A stretch of 64,000 nt of DNA from Leptothoe kymatousa TAU-MAC 1615 (lineage in GTDB: Bacteria > Cyanobacteriota > Cyanobacteriia > Phormidesmidales > Phormidesmidaceae). The stretch is from assembly GCF_018739865.1 (NCBI RefSeq), contig NZ_JADOER010000015.1, forward strand, positions 32,261 through 96,260. The letters are read 5' to 3'. The notes under the pieces were generated by a model, which was not told the origin of the DNA, searched no databases, and saw nothing but the letters and a program-made list of their open reading frames with translations. Shown here piece by piece: positions 27,506 through 36,606 of this stretch; position 1 is the first letter of the stretch; the number at the start of each line of letters is the position of its first letter. Both the position numbers and the translations under genes were made by a program.

Positions 27506-27649
27506 CTATGCGGCCACGTTCAAGATCTTTTTATTCCCCAAATCAGCAACGGTAAACAAGAAAGCTACGACACCAACCACCAGCAACCAATGAAACCAGG
27601 TCTTATTTGAAGAGACTTCGCCAATTTCTACGTTGCTGAACTCACACAT
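27506..27649 (-). CDS. Possible 47-aa single-pass membrane protein
   Basis: An ATG at 27647-27649 opens a 47-residue frame with one strong membrane helix (HWLLVVGVVAFLFTV, about 20-34), a charged N-terminus and a Lys-rich segment after the helix. It lies upstream of the DUF928 gene on the same strand, in otherwise gene-free DNA. No clear ribosome-binding site. The hydrophobic pattern is the only support. Confidence 0.38.
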   Translation of the reverse strand: MCEFSNVEIGEVSSNKTWFHWLLVVGVVAFLFTVADLGNKKILNVAA

Positions 27650-27770
27650 GGATCAGGGCATGTGTGTTTTAATCACACAAAACTCAACGCGGGATCACAC
27701 ATTTTTATACAGAAACAAACAATACTTTTATTATATGATTTCTTGGCCTATATAACGTTGGCATATTGGT

Positions 27771-27939
27771 AAAGGGGTTTAAAGTTTTCATTATTGCCAA
27801 TGCCCTCCAATCAAAGGGTTTAAAGTTTTTATTATTGTCAGTGCCCTTCAATCAAAGGGTTTAAAGTTTTCATTATTGCCAATGCCCTCCAATCAAAGGG
27901 GTTTAAAGTTTTCATCATTATTGTCAGCACCCTTCAACC
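27771..27939 (+). repeat. Four tandem 41-45-bp repeats
   Basis: Units at 27771-27812, 27813-27853, 27854-27894 and 27895-27939, each beginning AAAGGG(G)TTTAAAGTTTT and ending CTTCAATC or CTCCAATC. Units 1 and 3 are nearly identical, as are parts of 2 and 4, suggesting duplication of a dimer. No spacers, so not a CRISPR. Confidence 0.92.
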
Positions 27940-28104
27940 AAAGTTGTTTGGACAATCGTGATACAGACAACCGTGGGCTGAGCACTTCCAATCTACGGTT
28001 GCTTGTTTGCTGTCCATAGTGGCCCTATGCCCCTTGGATTAACATACATACTCTTCGAGGAAAGCACACAAATTCATACAGCAAGATGTATGGATACTTA
28101 GATA

Positions 28105-28470
28105 TTGTTTGCATGGTTAATAGTCATAACCATAGGTCCTTTAGTCAGGGTAGTCATGGCACAGCAGACAATAACAACAATGATGACGTCAAATGACTGG
28201 GTATTCATCGCAATATCGATTTATACCATCGCTACGGTGACGTCGATTTACATAGCGGTAAGCTTGATGCTGGAGTTTAGACAAATGTTCATTCAAGAAT
28301 CGAGACTTGATTATTTTGAAAGCCTGAATATACAAAAGCCTTCCCATCAGTTAGTAGGAAATCCTAGGGCTGTTTGGATGGTTTTGCGCAGGGTTTGCTC
28401 TGGGGCGGTTTTCCCCACATCCCTTCAAAAGTCCTCCCAATGCGAAGAAACATCCAAAATGAATGCCTAA
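28105..28470 (+). CDS. Possible small membrane protein
   Basis: 121 aa from a TTG, or 104 aa from ATG at 28156. There are two hydrophobic stretches (about 2-18 and 33-55: VFIAISIYTIATVTSIYIAVSLML). The C-terminal half is not protein-like in composition. It is preceded by CATACAG at 28075-28081, shared with other promoters here. I do not recognise it; it could be a decayed or spurious frame. Confidence 0.3.
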   Translation: MFAWLIVITIGPLVRVVMAQQTITTMMTSNDWVFIAISIYTIATVTSIYIAVSLMLEFRQMFIQESRLDYFESLNIQKPSHQLVGNPRAVWMVLRRVCSGAVFPTSLQKSSQCEETSKMNA

Positions 28471-28510
28471 AATCCTATGCAAAAATGGCTATAAAGCCTG
28501 ATCAGCAAGC

Positions 28511-28613
28511 TTAGGAGCTGTTAAGAAATTAATTCATGGGGTAAGCCTGAAAGGCTTATTAAGTCATGATTTAACCCAAAAAGGCCATGATTTTAATTTT
28601 TAACCAGCCCTTA
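28511..28613 (+). repeat. ~100-bp interspersed inverted-repeat element, copy C
   Basis: Begins TTAGGAGCTGTTAAGAAATT and ends TTTTTAACCAGCCCTTA, closest to copy A at both ends. The first 30 and last 30 bases form an imperfect inverted repeat. Confidence 0.85.
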
Positions 28614-29080
28614 GCTGAAAGCCCTTGAGATTTTGGGCTGAGATCGCAAATGGATATCTGCATGCCTTTTTAGGTATGGCTAAGATCGCAAAAAACAATC
28701 CCAGCGCTTACCATCCAAGCCAATGTTGAATCCCCCATAGCTTTTAACGGCTCAAACTTTGAGTGCTGCTAATCCTGAAGATAACTCCAATGGGCTTGAT
28801 GTAGCCTGAAATCTTACATAAATCCTTCATCTTCTAACAGCAGACGTTGTGCTGCCAAATAGGTCCTTAGCCCCATGTCAGGCCTCAATGTTGTTAGCTA
28901 CCATCAAGAGGGATTTAGTTCTTTAGCTGTATTATGGTCATAACTAATCGAAACGGTCAACAAACGTCCATCCTAAGCCCTGTCAGGGGAGCCGTAGAGG
29001 TGATGACTGTCTATTTGGTAGGGATGGTGATAGTTTTTTTGCTACTTTCAGAACGATATTTGCTGGATTAACAAGCCCTA

Positions 29081-29180
29081 CAGGTCGTTAAGAAATTACT
29101 TCACGGTTTAATCCGAAAAGGCTTGTGCAGCCATGTTTTGAAGGAACAAGGCCATGATTTTAATTTTTAACAAGCCCTAA
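29081..29180 (+). repeat. ~100-bp interspersed element, copy D (tandem with E)
   Basis: CAGGTCGTTAAGAAATTACT to CAAGCCCTAA, 100 bp. Copy E follows head to tail with only a handful of differences, so this is a recent tandem duplication. Confidence 0.88.
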
Positions 29181-29280
29181 CGGGTCGTTAAGAAATTACT
29201 TCACGGTTTAATCCGAAAAGGCTTGTGCAGCCATGTTTTCAAGGAACAAGGCGATGATTTTAATTTTCAAAAAGCCCTAA
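29181..29280 (+). repeat. ~100-bp interspersed element, copy E (tandem with D)
   Basis: CGGGTCGTTAAGAAATTACT to AAAGCCCTAA, 100 bp, nearly identical to copy D. Confidence 0.88.
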
Positions 29281-29760
29281 CTCCCTTGAAATTAATCGTC
29301 AGAATGTTTTGTCGATCGTCACAATGTACAAGAACAACGTCCCTAGTTTGGGTCAAGCTATGACTGACCCAGAGCAAGCTTTAGTCGTGGCGAAGGGCCA
29401 CCACCAAGCTACCAAACAAATTGAAGCCATGGAATAAAGAAAAAAAGGTTCAAAAAATTAGCCTAGGCAAATCACCCAGAAAAACAGTCGCTGTAATTTG
29501 TCCCATGACTTTAGTCATGGTCAATTTTTATGGCTTTAGGGAGACCATAGAGGTGACGGATGGCAGATGTCGAAATCTTTTTCCATGCCTAGATTAATAA
29601 GGCGTGTTCGTAACACAAGTTATCTGATTTTTCGTGAATCTTCTGGATAAACTATCTGGAACGTATTACCCATAAAGGGTTGAAGCCCATGGTTATCTGA
29701 TGTGGCAGGCCATATTACAGAGTATAGTTAACCCCCATACACTGTGGCCGACAGCATGAC

Positions 29761-29774
29761 ACATTTTCATACAG
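29761..29774 (+). promoter_or_regulatory. Shared 14-mer ACATTTTCATACAG upstream of LysR 2
   Basis: Identical to 19548-19561 upstream of RTX protein 1. A related ACATTTTTATACAG lies near 27700-27713. It is about 40-60 bp before the LysR start, in a promoter position. A repeated 14-mer in 64 kb can occur by chance, so placement is the main support. Confidence 0.35.
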
Positions 29775-29812
29775 CAACTTTAAGTGAGTGGGCATAGGAT
29801 ATTTCTAAGAGA

Positions 29813-30781
29813 GTGACTTTAACAAACAGCTATTTTATGTTTCCTGAATCTTCTGCGCGGGTGTCCCTAGATCTACGGCACTTACAAACATTTTTAATTG
29901 TTGCAGAGGAAATGAGCTTTAGCCGAGCGGCCAAGCGATTAGGCATTTCCCAGCCACCCCTCAGTCGTCAGATCAGTCGATTGGAGGCAAACCTTGGCAT
30001 TAAGTTGTTTGAACGTACGCGCCCCCAGATCAAGCTAACGGCTGCCGGTAAAGTTTTCGCGGAACATGCAAGTGGGCTTTTGCAACAGTTTGAACATAGT
30101 GTTCAATTGGCAAAACGTATTGCCAACGGTAATCAGGGAGAACTTAAGATTGCCATTGATAGTGCTGTACCGGCCTGCGATCGCGCCGTCTCCTTAACTA
30201 AAAATCTGGGCAAGAATGCGATCATCCAAGAGATGGCCCATGGGGAGCAATGCAAAGCAATCCAGGCTCACCAGATGGACATTGGGTTTATGGCGCCCCA
30301 GCGGGTACCAGGGGATTTGATTATACATGTGCTCAAATATGAGCCTTTGGTGGTTATCTTGCCGAGCCATCACCCCTTGGCCATTAAATCGCAACTGTCG
30401 TTTTACGACTTAGCCGATGAACCGTTTGTTATGCATAAGGACTATGCTGATATCGTCACCCTAAATATGCGCTACAGCCTGCAGCTATCGCAATTTCAGC
30501 CCCCGGTGGTGCAAACGGCCTCAGACCGCCATCTGATTATGAGCTTTGTGGCGGCGGGGCTAGGCATATCGCTATTGCCCGCATCCACCATTGCCAGCTG
30601 CCCCCGCAACGATATTGTTCATCTTCCGTTAGAACAAAACATAGAAATCATTTCCCTAGCGGCGGTATGGCATCGCAACAATACCAATCCAGATTTGACC
30701 ACATTTATCGATTTGATTAAACAACAGATGCCCGACATGCGCTTAAATCGAATCAGTGAGCCGGTAAGCCTATCTGTTTGA
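29813..30781 (+). CDS. LysR-family transcriptional regulator 2
   Basis: 322 aa, or 314 aa from ATG at 29837, which fits the family start better. A winged HTH (FLIVAEEMSFSRAAKRLGISQPPLSRQISRLE) is followed by an effector domain with DSAVPACDRAVSL. It is a paralogue of LysR 1: the HTHs match at most positions, but its effector domain lacks a short stretch after PACDRAV, so ligand or target may differ. No divergent or downstream structural gene suggests a target. Confidence 0.9.
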   Translation: MTLTNSYFMFPESSARVSLDLRHLQTFLIVAEEMSFSRAAKRLGISQPPLSRQISRLEANLGIKLFERTRPQIKLTAAGKVFAEHASGLLQQFEHSVQLAKRIANGNQGELKIAIDSAVPACDRAVSLTKNLGKNAIIQEMAHGEQCKAIQAHQMDIGFMAPQRVPGDLIIHVLKYEPLVVILPSHHPLAIKSQLSFYDLADEPFVMHKDYADIVTLNMRYSLQLSQFQPPVVQTASDRHLIMSFVAAGLGISLLPASTIASCPRNDIVHLPLEQNIEIISLAAVWHRNNTNPDLTTFIDLIKQQMPDMRLNRISEPVSLSV

Positions 30782-30986
30782 AGTACCGCTGAACGGCCAG
30801 GGCCAGGGGAGGATATTTATGCCAGCGCCAATGACGAAATGGCAATAGGGAATGCGGGAAACATGGAGATCGCCACCGGCTTACTCTAACTAAGCGAAGA
30901 TTTTAATCACCCCTATTTTTGGTTGTCATTTGTGGTGGTGGGCAATTGGCAGTAGCCATTGGCTTAATTAAAACAACATCTAGCCG

Positions 30987-31310
30987 TTAGAACGTGTTTA
31001 ACAGTGCCAGGATGACCCCAATCATAAAAAAGGTACAGATTGGCGTTGGACCCAGATCAAATTCTTCACGCACATAGGAGAAAAATGCCTGGACAGCGGC
31101 AATGACAACAGTAACGCCAGCGGCTATACAGCAAACTTTGAAGAGCCAGGGGAAGAATGCTGCTCCGGCAGTTGTGTTTGTCCAGGGTAAAATTGGGGGG
31201 AGCTGGGTTAACAACCATCCTCCAGCCAGGAGTGCCACTGCACTCAAGATGAATGTCTTTAAAGTATGATTTTGTAGCGTTTTATTGCCTTTAAAGAGAA
31301 CGGAAGACAT
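30987..31310 (-). CDS. Small three-helix membrane protein, unknown function
   Basis: 107 aa with three predicted membrane helices (about 19-37, 55-77 and 89-106: FILSAVALLAGGWLL, VCCIAAGVTVVIAAV, FFMIGVILALL). The loop between helices 2 and 3 contains YVREEFDLGPTP. I do not recognise the family. ATG at 31310 is the first start. Hydrophobic pattern and clean frame support a real gene. Confidence 0.6.
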   Translation of the reverse strand: MSSVLFKGNKTLQNHTLKTFILSAVALLAGGWLLTQLPPILPWTNTTAGAAFFPWLFKVCCIAAGVTVVIAAVQAFFSYVREEFDLGPTPICTFFMIGVILALLNTF

Positions 31311-31387
31311 GGGCTGTCACTCCACTAGTGAATCTTACCTCCAAGTGTATGGGGCTAGTTTGGAGGTATCTAGGGATAAATTGCTGA

Positions 31388-31519
31388 CTAATGAACCTGT
31401 TTAATCCAACAATTTGCAGATTCGGCTTCATCAAAGTAATGGGCAGATTCAACGTTGGGAATGTTAATATTCTGCTCCCGTTTATAGTCTGAGCTCAGGA
31501 GAGAGCTGCAAAGTCCCAA
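31388..31519 (-). pseudogene. Short coding-like remnant after the aminopeptidase gene
   Basis: A 43-codon minus-strand frame starts (TTG) one base after the aminopeptidase stop. Its protein, containing SSDYKREQNINIP and AHYFDEAESANCWIKQ, has a composition typical of real cytoplasmic protein rather than a random frame. I do not recognise it. It could be a small gene coupled to the aminopeptidase or the C-terminal remnant of a deleted gene. Confidence 0.35.
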
Positions 31520-31520
31520 C

Positions 31521-32891
31521 TTATTCTGGCTCAGGGACCATGGTTTCAATGTCGTCAGCTTCGGTGGGTAACTCCGCCGTTAGCACATCGCAGCCACTGT
31601 CTGTAATCAGCACGTCGTCTTCAATGCGGATGCCCCGCACATCGGCAAACTGGGCCAGCCGGTCCCAATTGACAAGATTTTTGTAGAGATCGCAATTTCC
31701 CTTATCCTGCAAAATCCCCGGCACCTGGTAAAATCCGGGCTCAATGGTCACCACCATGCCCGCCTGCAGAGGCCGATCCAACCGCAAGAATCCCAACCCA
31801 AAGCGATCGCTGCGGCTGCGGCCAGGGGCATAGCCCGCCAAGTCCCCCAGATCCTCCATATCGTGCACATCCAGCCCCAACAGGTGCCCCACCCCATGGG
31901 GAAAGAACAGCGCATGGGCATCTTGGGCCACCAAATCATCCGGCTGACCCACCAAAATGCCTAAATCCACCAGGCCCGCCGCCAGGACACGACTAGCCAA
32001 CAAATGCAGGTGCCGGTACTCCACCCCCGGCTTAGCCGCTGCAATACAGGCATCGTGGGCGGCGAGAACAATGTCATAAATCTCTCGCTGGGTGGACGAG
32101 AACTGGCCACTCACCGGCCAGGTGCGGGTAATGTCCGCTGCCCAGCCCGTCTCCGTTTCCGCCCCCACATCCGCCAAAATTAAATCATTCTCTCCTAATC
32201 CATGGTGATAGTGGTTGTTGTGCAGCACTTCCCCATGCACCGTCACAATGCTGTTATAGGCGCAGGTCATCCCCTGGGCCATAATCACCTGTTCCATGGC
32301 CGCCCGCACCTGGGCCTCGGTCAGGCCGGGTTGGGTGGCCGCCATGCCCGCTTTGTGGGCCGATACCGACACCGCCGCCGCCCGGCGCATTTCTTCGAGG
32401 GCGTAGTGATCGTGGCGCGATCGCAGTTGCACAATCGCCTGCAGCAGCTGCAAATCCTGGTGTTCAGCCCGTTTCGCCACCGGCAGAGACCGCCCCAACA
32501 GCTGTTCCTGGTGGGCGGCGGTGGCACTGTCCTGCACCTTCAGGGTGGCCACCGCATCACCAACAAACCGTTCCAGCTCCTTTAACGGAAATGCCTGTTC
32601 CGCCCCCATTTTATCCGCCAGCTCTTCGCGGCTGGGGCTGGGGCCGTGCCATAGGGCCTGGGCCGGTGTGGCCTCATCCATAAACAAGGCCAGCTCCCCA
32701 TCCGCCAGGCGAATCACCGCATTTTCCAGGGGTAACCCGGCAAAGTATAAAAAATGGCTACTGGGGCGAAAGGGATGGGTATTGGCCGGAAAATTGCGCG
32801 GGGTGGCGCACCCGGACCATAGCAGTGCCGGGGCATTGAAGTGGCTAGCCAGGCGCTGGCGACGTTGTTTAAGCGTTGGGGCAAGGGGCAT
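31521..32891 (-). CDS. Xaa-Pro aminopeptidase (peptidase M24B)
   Basis: 456 aa from ATG at 32891; the open frame extends to 32951 but the added residues are not conserved-looking. An N-terminal aminopeptidase P domain (about 1-165) is followed by the pita-bread catalytic domain. The dimetal ligands are visible: ADVGAETETGWAADITR (two Asp), HGVGHLLGLDVHD (His), TIEPGFY (Glu) and RIEDDVL (Glu). Removes N-terminal residues preceding proline. It diverges from moeA with 68 bp between starts, so the two share a promoter region. Confidence 0.93.
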   Translation of the reverse strand: MPLAPTLKQRRQRLASHFNAPALLWSGCATPRNFPANTHPFRPSSHFLYFAGLPLENAVIRLADGELALFMDEATPAQALWHGPSPSREELADKMGAEQAFPLKELERFVGDAVATLKVQDSATAAHQEQLLGRSLPVAKRAEHQDLQLLQAIVQLRSRHDHYALEEMRRAAAVSVSAHKAGMAATQPGLTEAQVRAAMEQVIMAQGMTCAYNSIVTVHGEVLHNNHYHHGLGENDLILADVGAETETGWAADITRTWPVSGQFSSTQREIYDIVLAAHDACIAAAKPGVEYRHLHLLASRVLAAGLVDLGILVGQPDDLVAQDAHALFFPHGVGHLLGLDVHDMEDLGDLAGYAPGRSRSDRFGLGFLRLDRPLQAGMVVTIEPGFYQVPGILQDKGNCDLYKNLVNWDRLAQFADVRGIRIEDDVLITDSGCDVLTAELPTEADDIETMVPEPE

Positions 32892-32959
32892 GGCGGGCGA
32901 CCATGGGAATATGGCCGAGAATAACGTATGATTCCTTGAATTTAACCCCAATTCAGACT

Positions 32960-34192
32960 ATGGTGCCTGCCAGTGACGCGGAAAAACTCATATTAGACTT
33001 GGTTACCCCCCTGGATGAAACCGAGATGGTGCCCGTGGGGGACTGCCTCGGCCGGGTACTGGGGGATACCATCCGCAGCCAGCTAGATTTTCCCCATTGG
33101 GATAATTCCGCCATGGATGGCTACGCCGTGCGCCATGGGGATGTGGCCACGGTGCCAGCCCAGCTGACGGTAATCGAAGAAATTCCCGCCGGGCAGGTGC
33201 CCCAGAAAACCCTGCAACCCGGCGAAACCGCCCGCATCTTCACCGGCAGCATGCTACCGGCCGGGGCAGACACGATTGTGATGCAGGAAAATACCCAGCG
33301 CCAGGGAGTCCAGGTCACCGTTTTAGAATCTCCCAAGGCCCAGGCCTTTGTGCGTAAGCGGGGAAGTTTTTACCAGGCTGGGGCAGAGCTGCTAACGCCG
33401 GGAGTTTGTGTCGGTGCGGCTGAAGTTGCCGTGTTGGCAGCGGCCCAATGTGAGATGGTGCCGGTCCGTCGGCGTCCTCGGGTGGCCATCCTGTCCACAG
33501 GGGATGAGCTGGTGACGGTGGATCAACCCCTGGGGCCAGGGCAAATTGTCGATTCTAACCGCTATGCCCTGGCGGCCCTGATTGCCCAGACGGGGGCCAT
33601 CCCCGTGCCCCTGGGCATTGTGCCCGACCAAAAAGCCGCCACCCGCGAGGCCATTGCCGAGGCCCTAGCCCAGGCAGATATGGTGATTTCCTCCGGCGGT
33701 GTATCGGTGGGGGACTACGACTATGTGGATCAGATTCTGGCGGAACTGGGGGCCACGATCCATATTCGTGCGGTGGCGGTAAAACCGGGTAAGCCGCTGA
33801 CGGTGGCCACCTTTGATGCTGAGGAGCAACGCCAGCTCTATTTTGGTTTACCGGGGAATCCGGTTTCTTCGCTGGTGAGCTTTTGGCGGTTTGTGCAACC
33901 GGCCCTACGCAAGCTCTCGGGGCTGGCCAGTGGCTGGGCCCCCACCTTTGTCAGCGCCACCACCGACAGCGACCTGAGGGCCGGGGGCAAACGAGAAACC
34001 TTCCTGTGGGGCCGGTTGTGCCTCGGTAATGATGGTTATCGCTTTACACTGGCGGCCGGTGGCCACAGTTCTGGCAATTTGGTCAACCTAACTCGCACCA
34101 ATGGGTTAGCCCAGGTACCCCTGGGAGAAACCACAATCTCGGCTGGGAGCCAGATCCGGGCATTGGTGGTGGGGCAGGTATTCAATAGTTAG
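32960..34192 (+). CDS. moeA: Molybdopterin molybdotransferase MoeA
   Basis: 410 aa from ATG at 32960; upstream frame is antisense to the aminopeptidase N-terminus and is discarded. Family motifs: DFPHWDNSAMDGYAV near 45-60, IFTGSMLPAGADTIVMQE near 95-112, STGDELV near 180, SSGGVSVGDYDYV near 240-252, and GLPGNPVSS near 295. Inserts molybdenum into adenylylated molybdopterin, the last step of cofactor synthesis for nitrate reductase and related enzymes. No other mo-genes lie nearby. Two stem-loops follow the stop. Confidence 0.95.
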   Translation: MVPASDAEKLILDLVTPLDETEMVPVGDCLGRVLGDTIRSQLDFPHWDNSAMDGYAVRHGDVATVPAQLTVIEEIPAGQVPQKTLQPGETARIFTGSMLPAGADTIVMQENTQRQGVQVTVLESPKAQAFVRKRGSFYQAGAELLTPGVCVGAAEVAVLAAAQCEMVPVRRRPRVAILSTGDELVTVDQPLGPGQIVDSNRYALAALIAQTGAIPVPLGIVPDQKAATREAIAEALAQADMVISSGGVSVGDYDYVDQILAELGATIHIRAVAVKPGKPLTVATFDAEEQRQLYFGLPGNPVSSLVSFWRFVQPALRKLSGLASGWAPTFVSATTDSDLRAGGKRETFLWGRLCLGNDGYRFTLAAGGHSSGNLVNLTRTNGLAQVPLGETTISAGSQIRALVVGQVFNS

Positions 34193-34257
34193 GGTGTCAG
34201 TAGAGACGAAATTGAGAGAGCGGGTTACCATGGGCGATGATTTCTTTCGTAGCCCAA

Positions 34258-34280
34258 ACAGCCAATAACGTTTTGGCTGT
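34258..34280 (+). terminator. Stem-loop after moeA
   Basis: ACAGCCAA (34258-34265) pairs perfectly with TTGGCTGT (34273-34280) around a 7-nt loop. No T run follows directly. Confidence 0.45.
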
Positions 34281-34314
34281 TGCTGAACTTTAGGATGATT
34301 TTATCTGTCATAGC

Positions 34315-34373
34315 TAGCCATTGGCTGGTTTCGCAGCTCGTTTCATCCCCGCCATCAGCAATGGCTATTTTTA
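34315..34373 (+). terminator. Likely rho-independent terminator after moeA
   Basis: TAGCCATTG-GCTG (34315 on) pairs with CAGCAATGGCTA (34356-34367) with one bulge and is followed by TTTTTAG. The loop is about 28 nt. Confidence 0.6.
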
Positions 34374-34456
34374 GCTAAATGGCTGTATGCAGTGCTGATT
34401 CAGTGCGCTAAAGTAACGCCATATTCAGCATTCATTTTCCTCTGGCTGATACGTTT

Positions 34457-36523
34457 ATGACCCCCAAACGTCCCTTTAATCGTCACTCTAAACCTGTCCG
34501 TGTGCCCCGCCGTCAGTCCCCCACGGATGGGAGGGGCAGGCCAGAACCGTCCTATGCGGGGGTGGCGGCTGGCGACACGGCTGCCCCAGACACAGAGGCA
34601 CCCATGCCTACAGAGGCACCCATGCCTGAGTCGAGCAAGCTGGGCGGTGTGGCGCTGCTGCGGTGGATCGGTAGCTGGCAGTTTTTGTTGCTGACCACCC
34701 TGGTGCTGCTGACGGGGACGGTGTCCCTGGCGATGTCGAGTTTGCTGCGCATGTCGAGTGTGCCCAACTGTCGGGCTATTTTCTGGCCGACGGCCTCGGC
34801 CGCCATGCGTTTGCAATGTGCAGAGTCCTATGCGGACCAGGGCAACGTTGACTTTTTGCTAGAGGCTATTTCCCTGGTGGAAAAGCTGCCGGACGATCAT
34901 CCCCTGCGGGCTGAAATTAATGCGAAGGTAGAACGTTGGTCCAGTGAAATTTTGGATCTAGCCGACAATAAGTTTCATGAGGGGGATTTGGAAGCTGCGA
35001 TCGCAACCGCCAACAAAATCCCCACCCACACCGCAGCAGCCGATAAAGTAGAGAGCACCGTTCGCCGCTGGCAGCGGATATGGGGAGACGCCTCAGAAAT
35101 TTTTGAACAGGCCCAGACCAAGCTAGTGGAGGGCAACTTTAAGGATGCCTTTGGCCTGTCGGTGCGGCTGTTGGACGTCAGCAATGACCACTGGTCGAAA
35201 ACCAAGTATGCCGAGCTCACCAAGCTGATTGGCATGGCCCGTGAAGACAGCCGCAAGCTGGGCAAGGTGAAACGGCTAGTCAATGCAGGCTCGATCAAAA
35301 GCTTTAAAGAAGCCCTTAAGCTGATTAACTCCATTAGTACCGAGAGCGTACTACACGGCGATGCTAAGGAACTAAAAGCCTCCATTGCCAAGGATATGCT
35401 GCGGGAGGCCGAACGATTTCTCGCTCGGCGGCAGGTGCCCCAGGCCGAAGAATTTTTGGCCGCCATCCCCCGCAATGAAGGTCTAGATGAAGAAATTGCG
35501 GATTTCCAGGTGTTTACCGATGCCTATCGCCGCGCCTGGAGCGGCGATGCCTTGGGGTTGGATTCTGCCATCACCCGCCTCCAAAGCATGGGCCCCGATC
35601 GGCCCCTCTATGGCCGTGCCCAGGAGTTAATGGGGCAGTGGCGGGCTGAAATTAAGGCCCTGGCCCAGCTGGATCGGGCACGGCAAATTGCGGCCCCTGG
35701 CAATGTTAACGATCTGCGCTCTGCCATTATTCAGGCCCGCCAGGTGAGCCGAAAAAACCCCCGTTGGGATGAGGTGTCTACCCAAATTAACCAGTGGGAA
35801 GAACGGGTGGAAACGACGGAAGATTTGCCGATTTTGAATAAGGCGGATCAGCTGGCTGGGGTGGGCACCCCCCAGTCCCTAAAGCTGGCCATCCGGGAAG
35901 CGCGGCGGATTCGTTCCGGTCGGGCGTTGTCACCGCAGGCGGAAACGCGCATTGATCGCTGGCAGAAGAAGCTCGAAGCAATTGAGGATCGGCCCTTGCT
36001 GGATGAAGCACGCCGGTTGGCCACCACTGGGGATTTAGGCGCTGCGATCGCGGCAGCCTCCCGCATTTCCCCCGAACGCGCCCTGTATAGCGAAGCCAAA
36101 AACGATTTAGATAGCTGGCGCGATCAGCAACAAAACCAGACCCGTTTGCTAGAAGCCAACAACATTGCCCGCTCTGGCGGCGCCAACGATCTGGCCCGAG
36201 CCATTGTCACCGCCAATCAAATTCCCGCCACCAGTAGTCAGCATAGAACGGCCCTAACCCGGATTAATCAATGGAGTTGGGATCTGCTTAGCCTGGCGGA
36301 AAGTGAGTCCAATAACAACCTGCAACGTGCCATTAGCCTGGCACAACAGATTCCATCCCAGGCCACCGCCTATTCCAATGCCCAAAACCGTATTCAAGAC
36401 TGGCAGCGTGTTGTAGACCAACGGCAAGTGCCGGAAACCATAGAACTGACCAGCCCGGAGGCGCAGGAAGAACAAGCCGAGCCAGCCGATCAGGAAGACC
36501 AAGAACAGCCCTTACTGAATTAA
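34457..36523 (+). CDS. Membrane-anchored repeat protein, cyanobacterial, unknown function
   Basis: 688 aa. The N-terminus is Pro/Arg-rich and cytoplasmic (1-70). One membrane helix follows (about 73-95: FLLLTTLVLLTGTVSLAM). The remainder is about ten degenerate ~55-residue helical repeats of the pattern A-x-x-GD-x-x-AI-x-x-A-x-x-I, each ending in a conserved Trp (VERWSS, VRRWQR, INQWEE, IDRWQK, LDSWRD, INQWSW, IQDWQR). The C-terminus is acidic. Similar proteins in cyanobacteria are sometimes labelled 'chromosome segregation ATPase', but there is no P-loop here. The repeats resemble TPR-like solenoids, so scaffolding at the membrane is the best guess. Confidence 0.7.
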   Translation: MTPKRPFNRHSKPVRVPRRQSPTDGRGRPEPSYAGVAAGDTAAPDTEAPMPTEAPMPESSKLGGVALLRWIGSWQFLLLTTLVLLTGTVSLAMSSLLRMSSVPNCRAIFWPTASAAMRLQCAESYADQGNVDFLLEAISLVEKLPDDHPLRAEINAKVERWSSEILDLADNKFHEGDLEAAIATANKIPTHTAAADKVESTVRRWQRIWGDASEIFEQAQTKLVEGNFKDAFGLSVRLLDVSNDHWSKTKYAELTKLIGMAREDSRKLGKVKRLVNAGSIKSFKEALKLINSISTESVLHGDAKELKASIAKDMLREAERFLARRQVPQAEEFLAAIPRNEGLDEEIADFQVFTDAYRRAWSGDALGLDSAITRLQSMGPDRPLYGRAQELMGQWRAEIKALAQLDRARQIAAPGNVNDLRSAIIQARQVSRKNPRWDEVSTQINQWEERVETTEDLPILNKADQLAGVGTPQSLKLAIREARRIRSGRALSPQAETRIDRWQKKLEAIEDRPLLDEARRLATTGDLGAAIAAASRISPERALYSEAKNDLDSWRDQQQNQTRLLEANNIARSGGANDLARAIVTANQIPATSSQHRTALTRINQWSWDLLSLAESESNNNLQRAISLAQQIPSQATAYSNAQNRIQDWQRVVDQRQVPETIELTSPEAQEEQAEPADQEDQEQPLLN

Positions 36524-36606
36524 TCAAGGAGCTGCCATGGGCGCTTCCTCTTACAGATCGCTTGGTAAGAGAAAGACTTAAAAGATTAGACCGAGGTCTA
36601 TCCCTT

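Larger units (their letters stand above)
28471..29812. other. 1.3-kb repeat-rich region without a clear gene
   Basis: Holds three copies of the ~100-bp element (28511-28613, 29081-29180, 29181-29280) and a stub ending ACAAGCCCTA just before the tandem pair. A 37-codon ATG frame at 29324-29437 is too short and isolated to call. ACATTTTCATACAG at 29761-29774 precedes LysR 2. Confidence 0.6.

Noticed and set aside
27771..27939. CRISPR array
   Set aside because: Units follow one another directly; variation lies within units, not in spacers.
29324..29437. 37-codon ORF
   Set aside because: Short, in repeat-rich DNA, with no ribosome-binding site; not strong enough to list as a gene.
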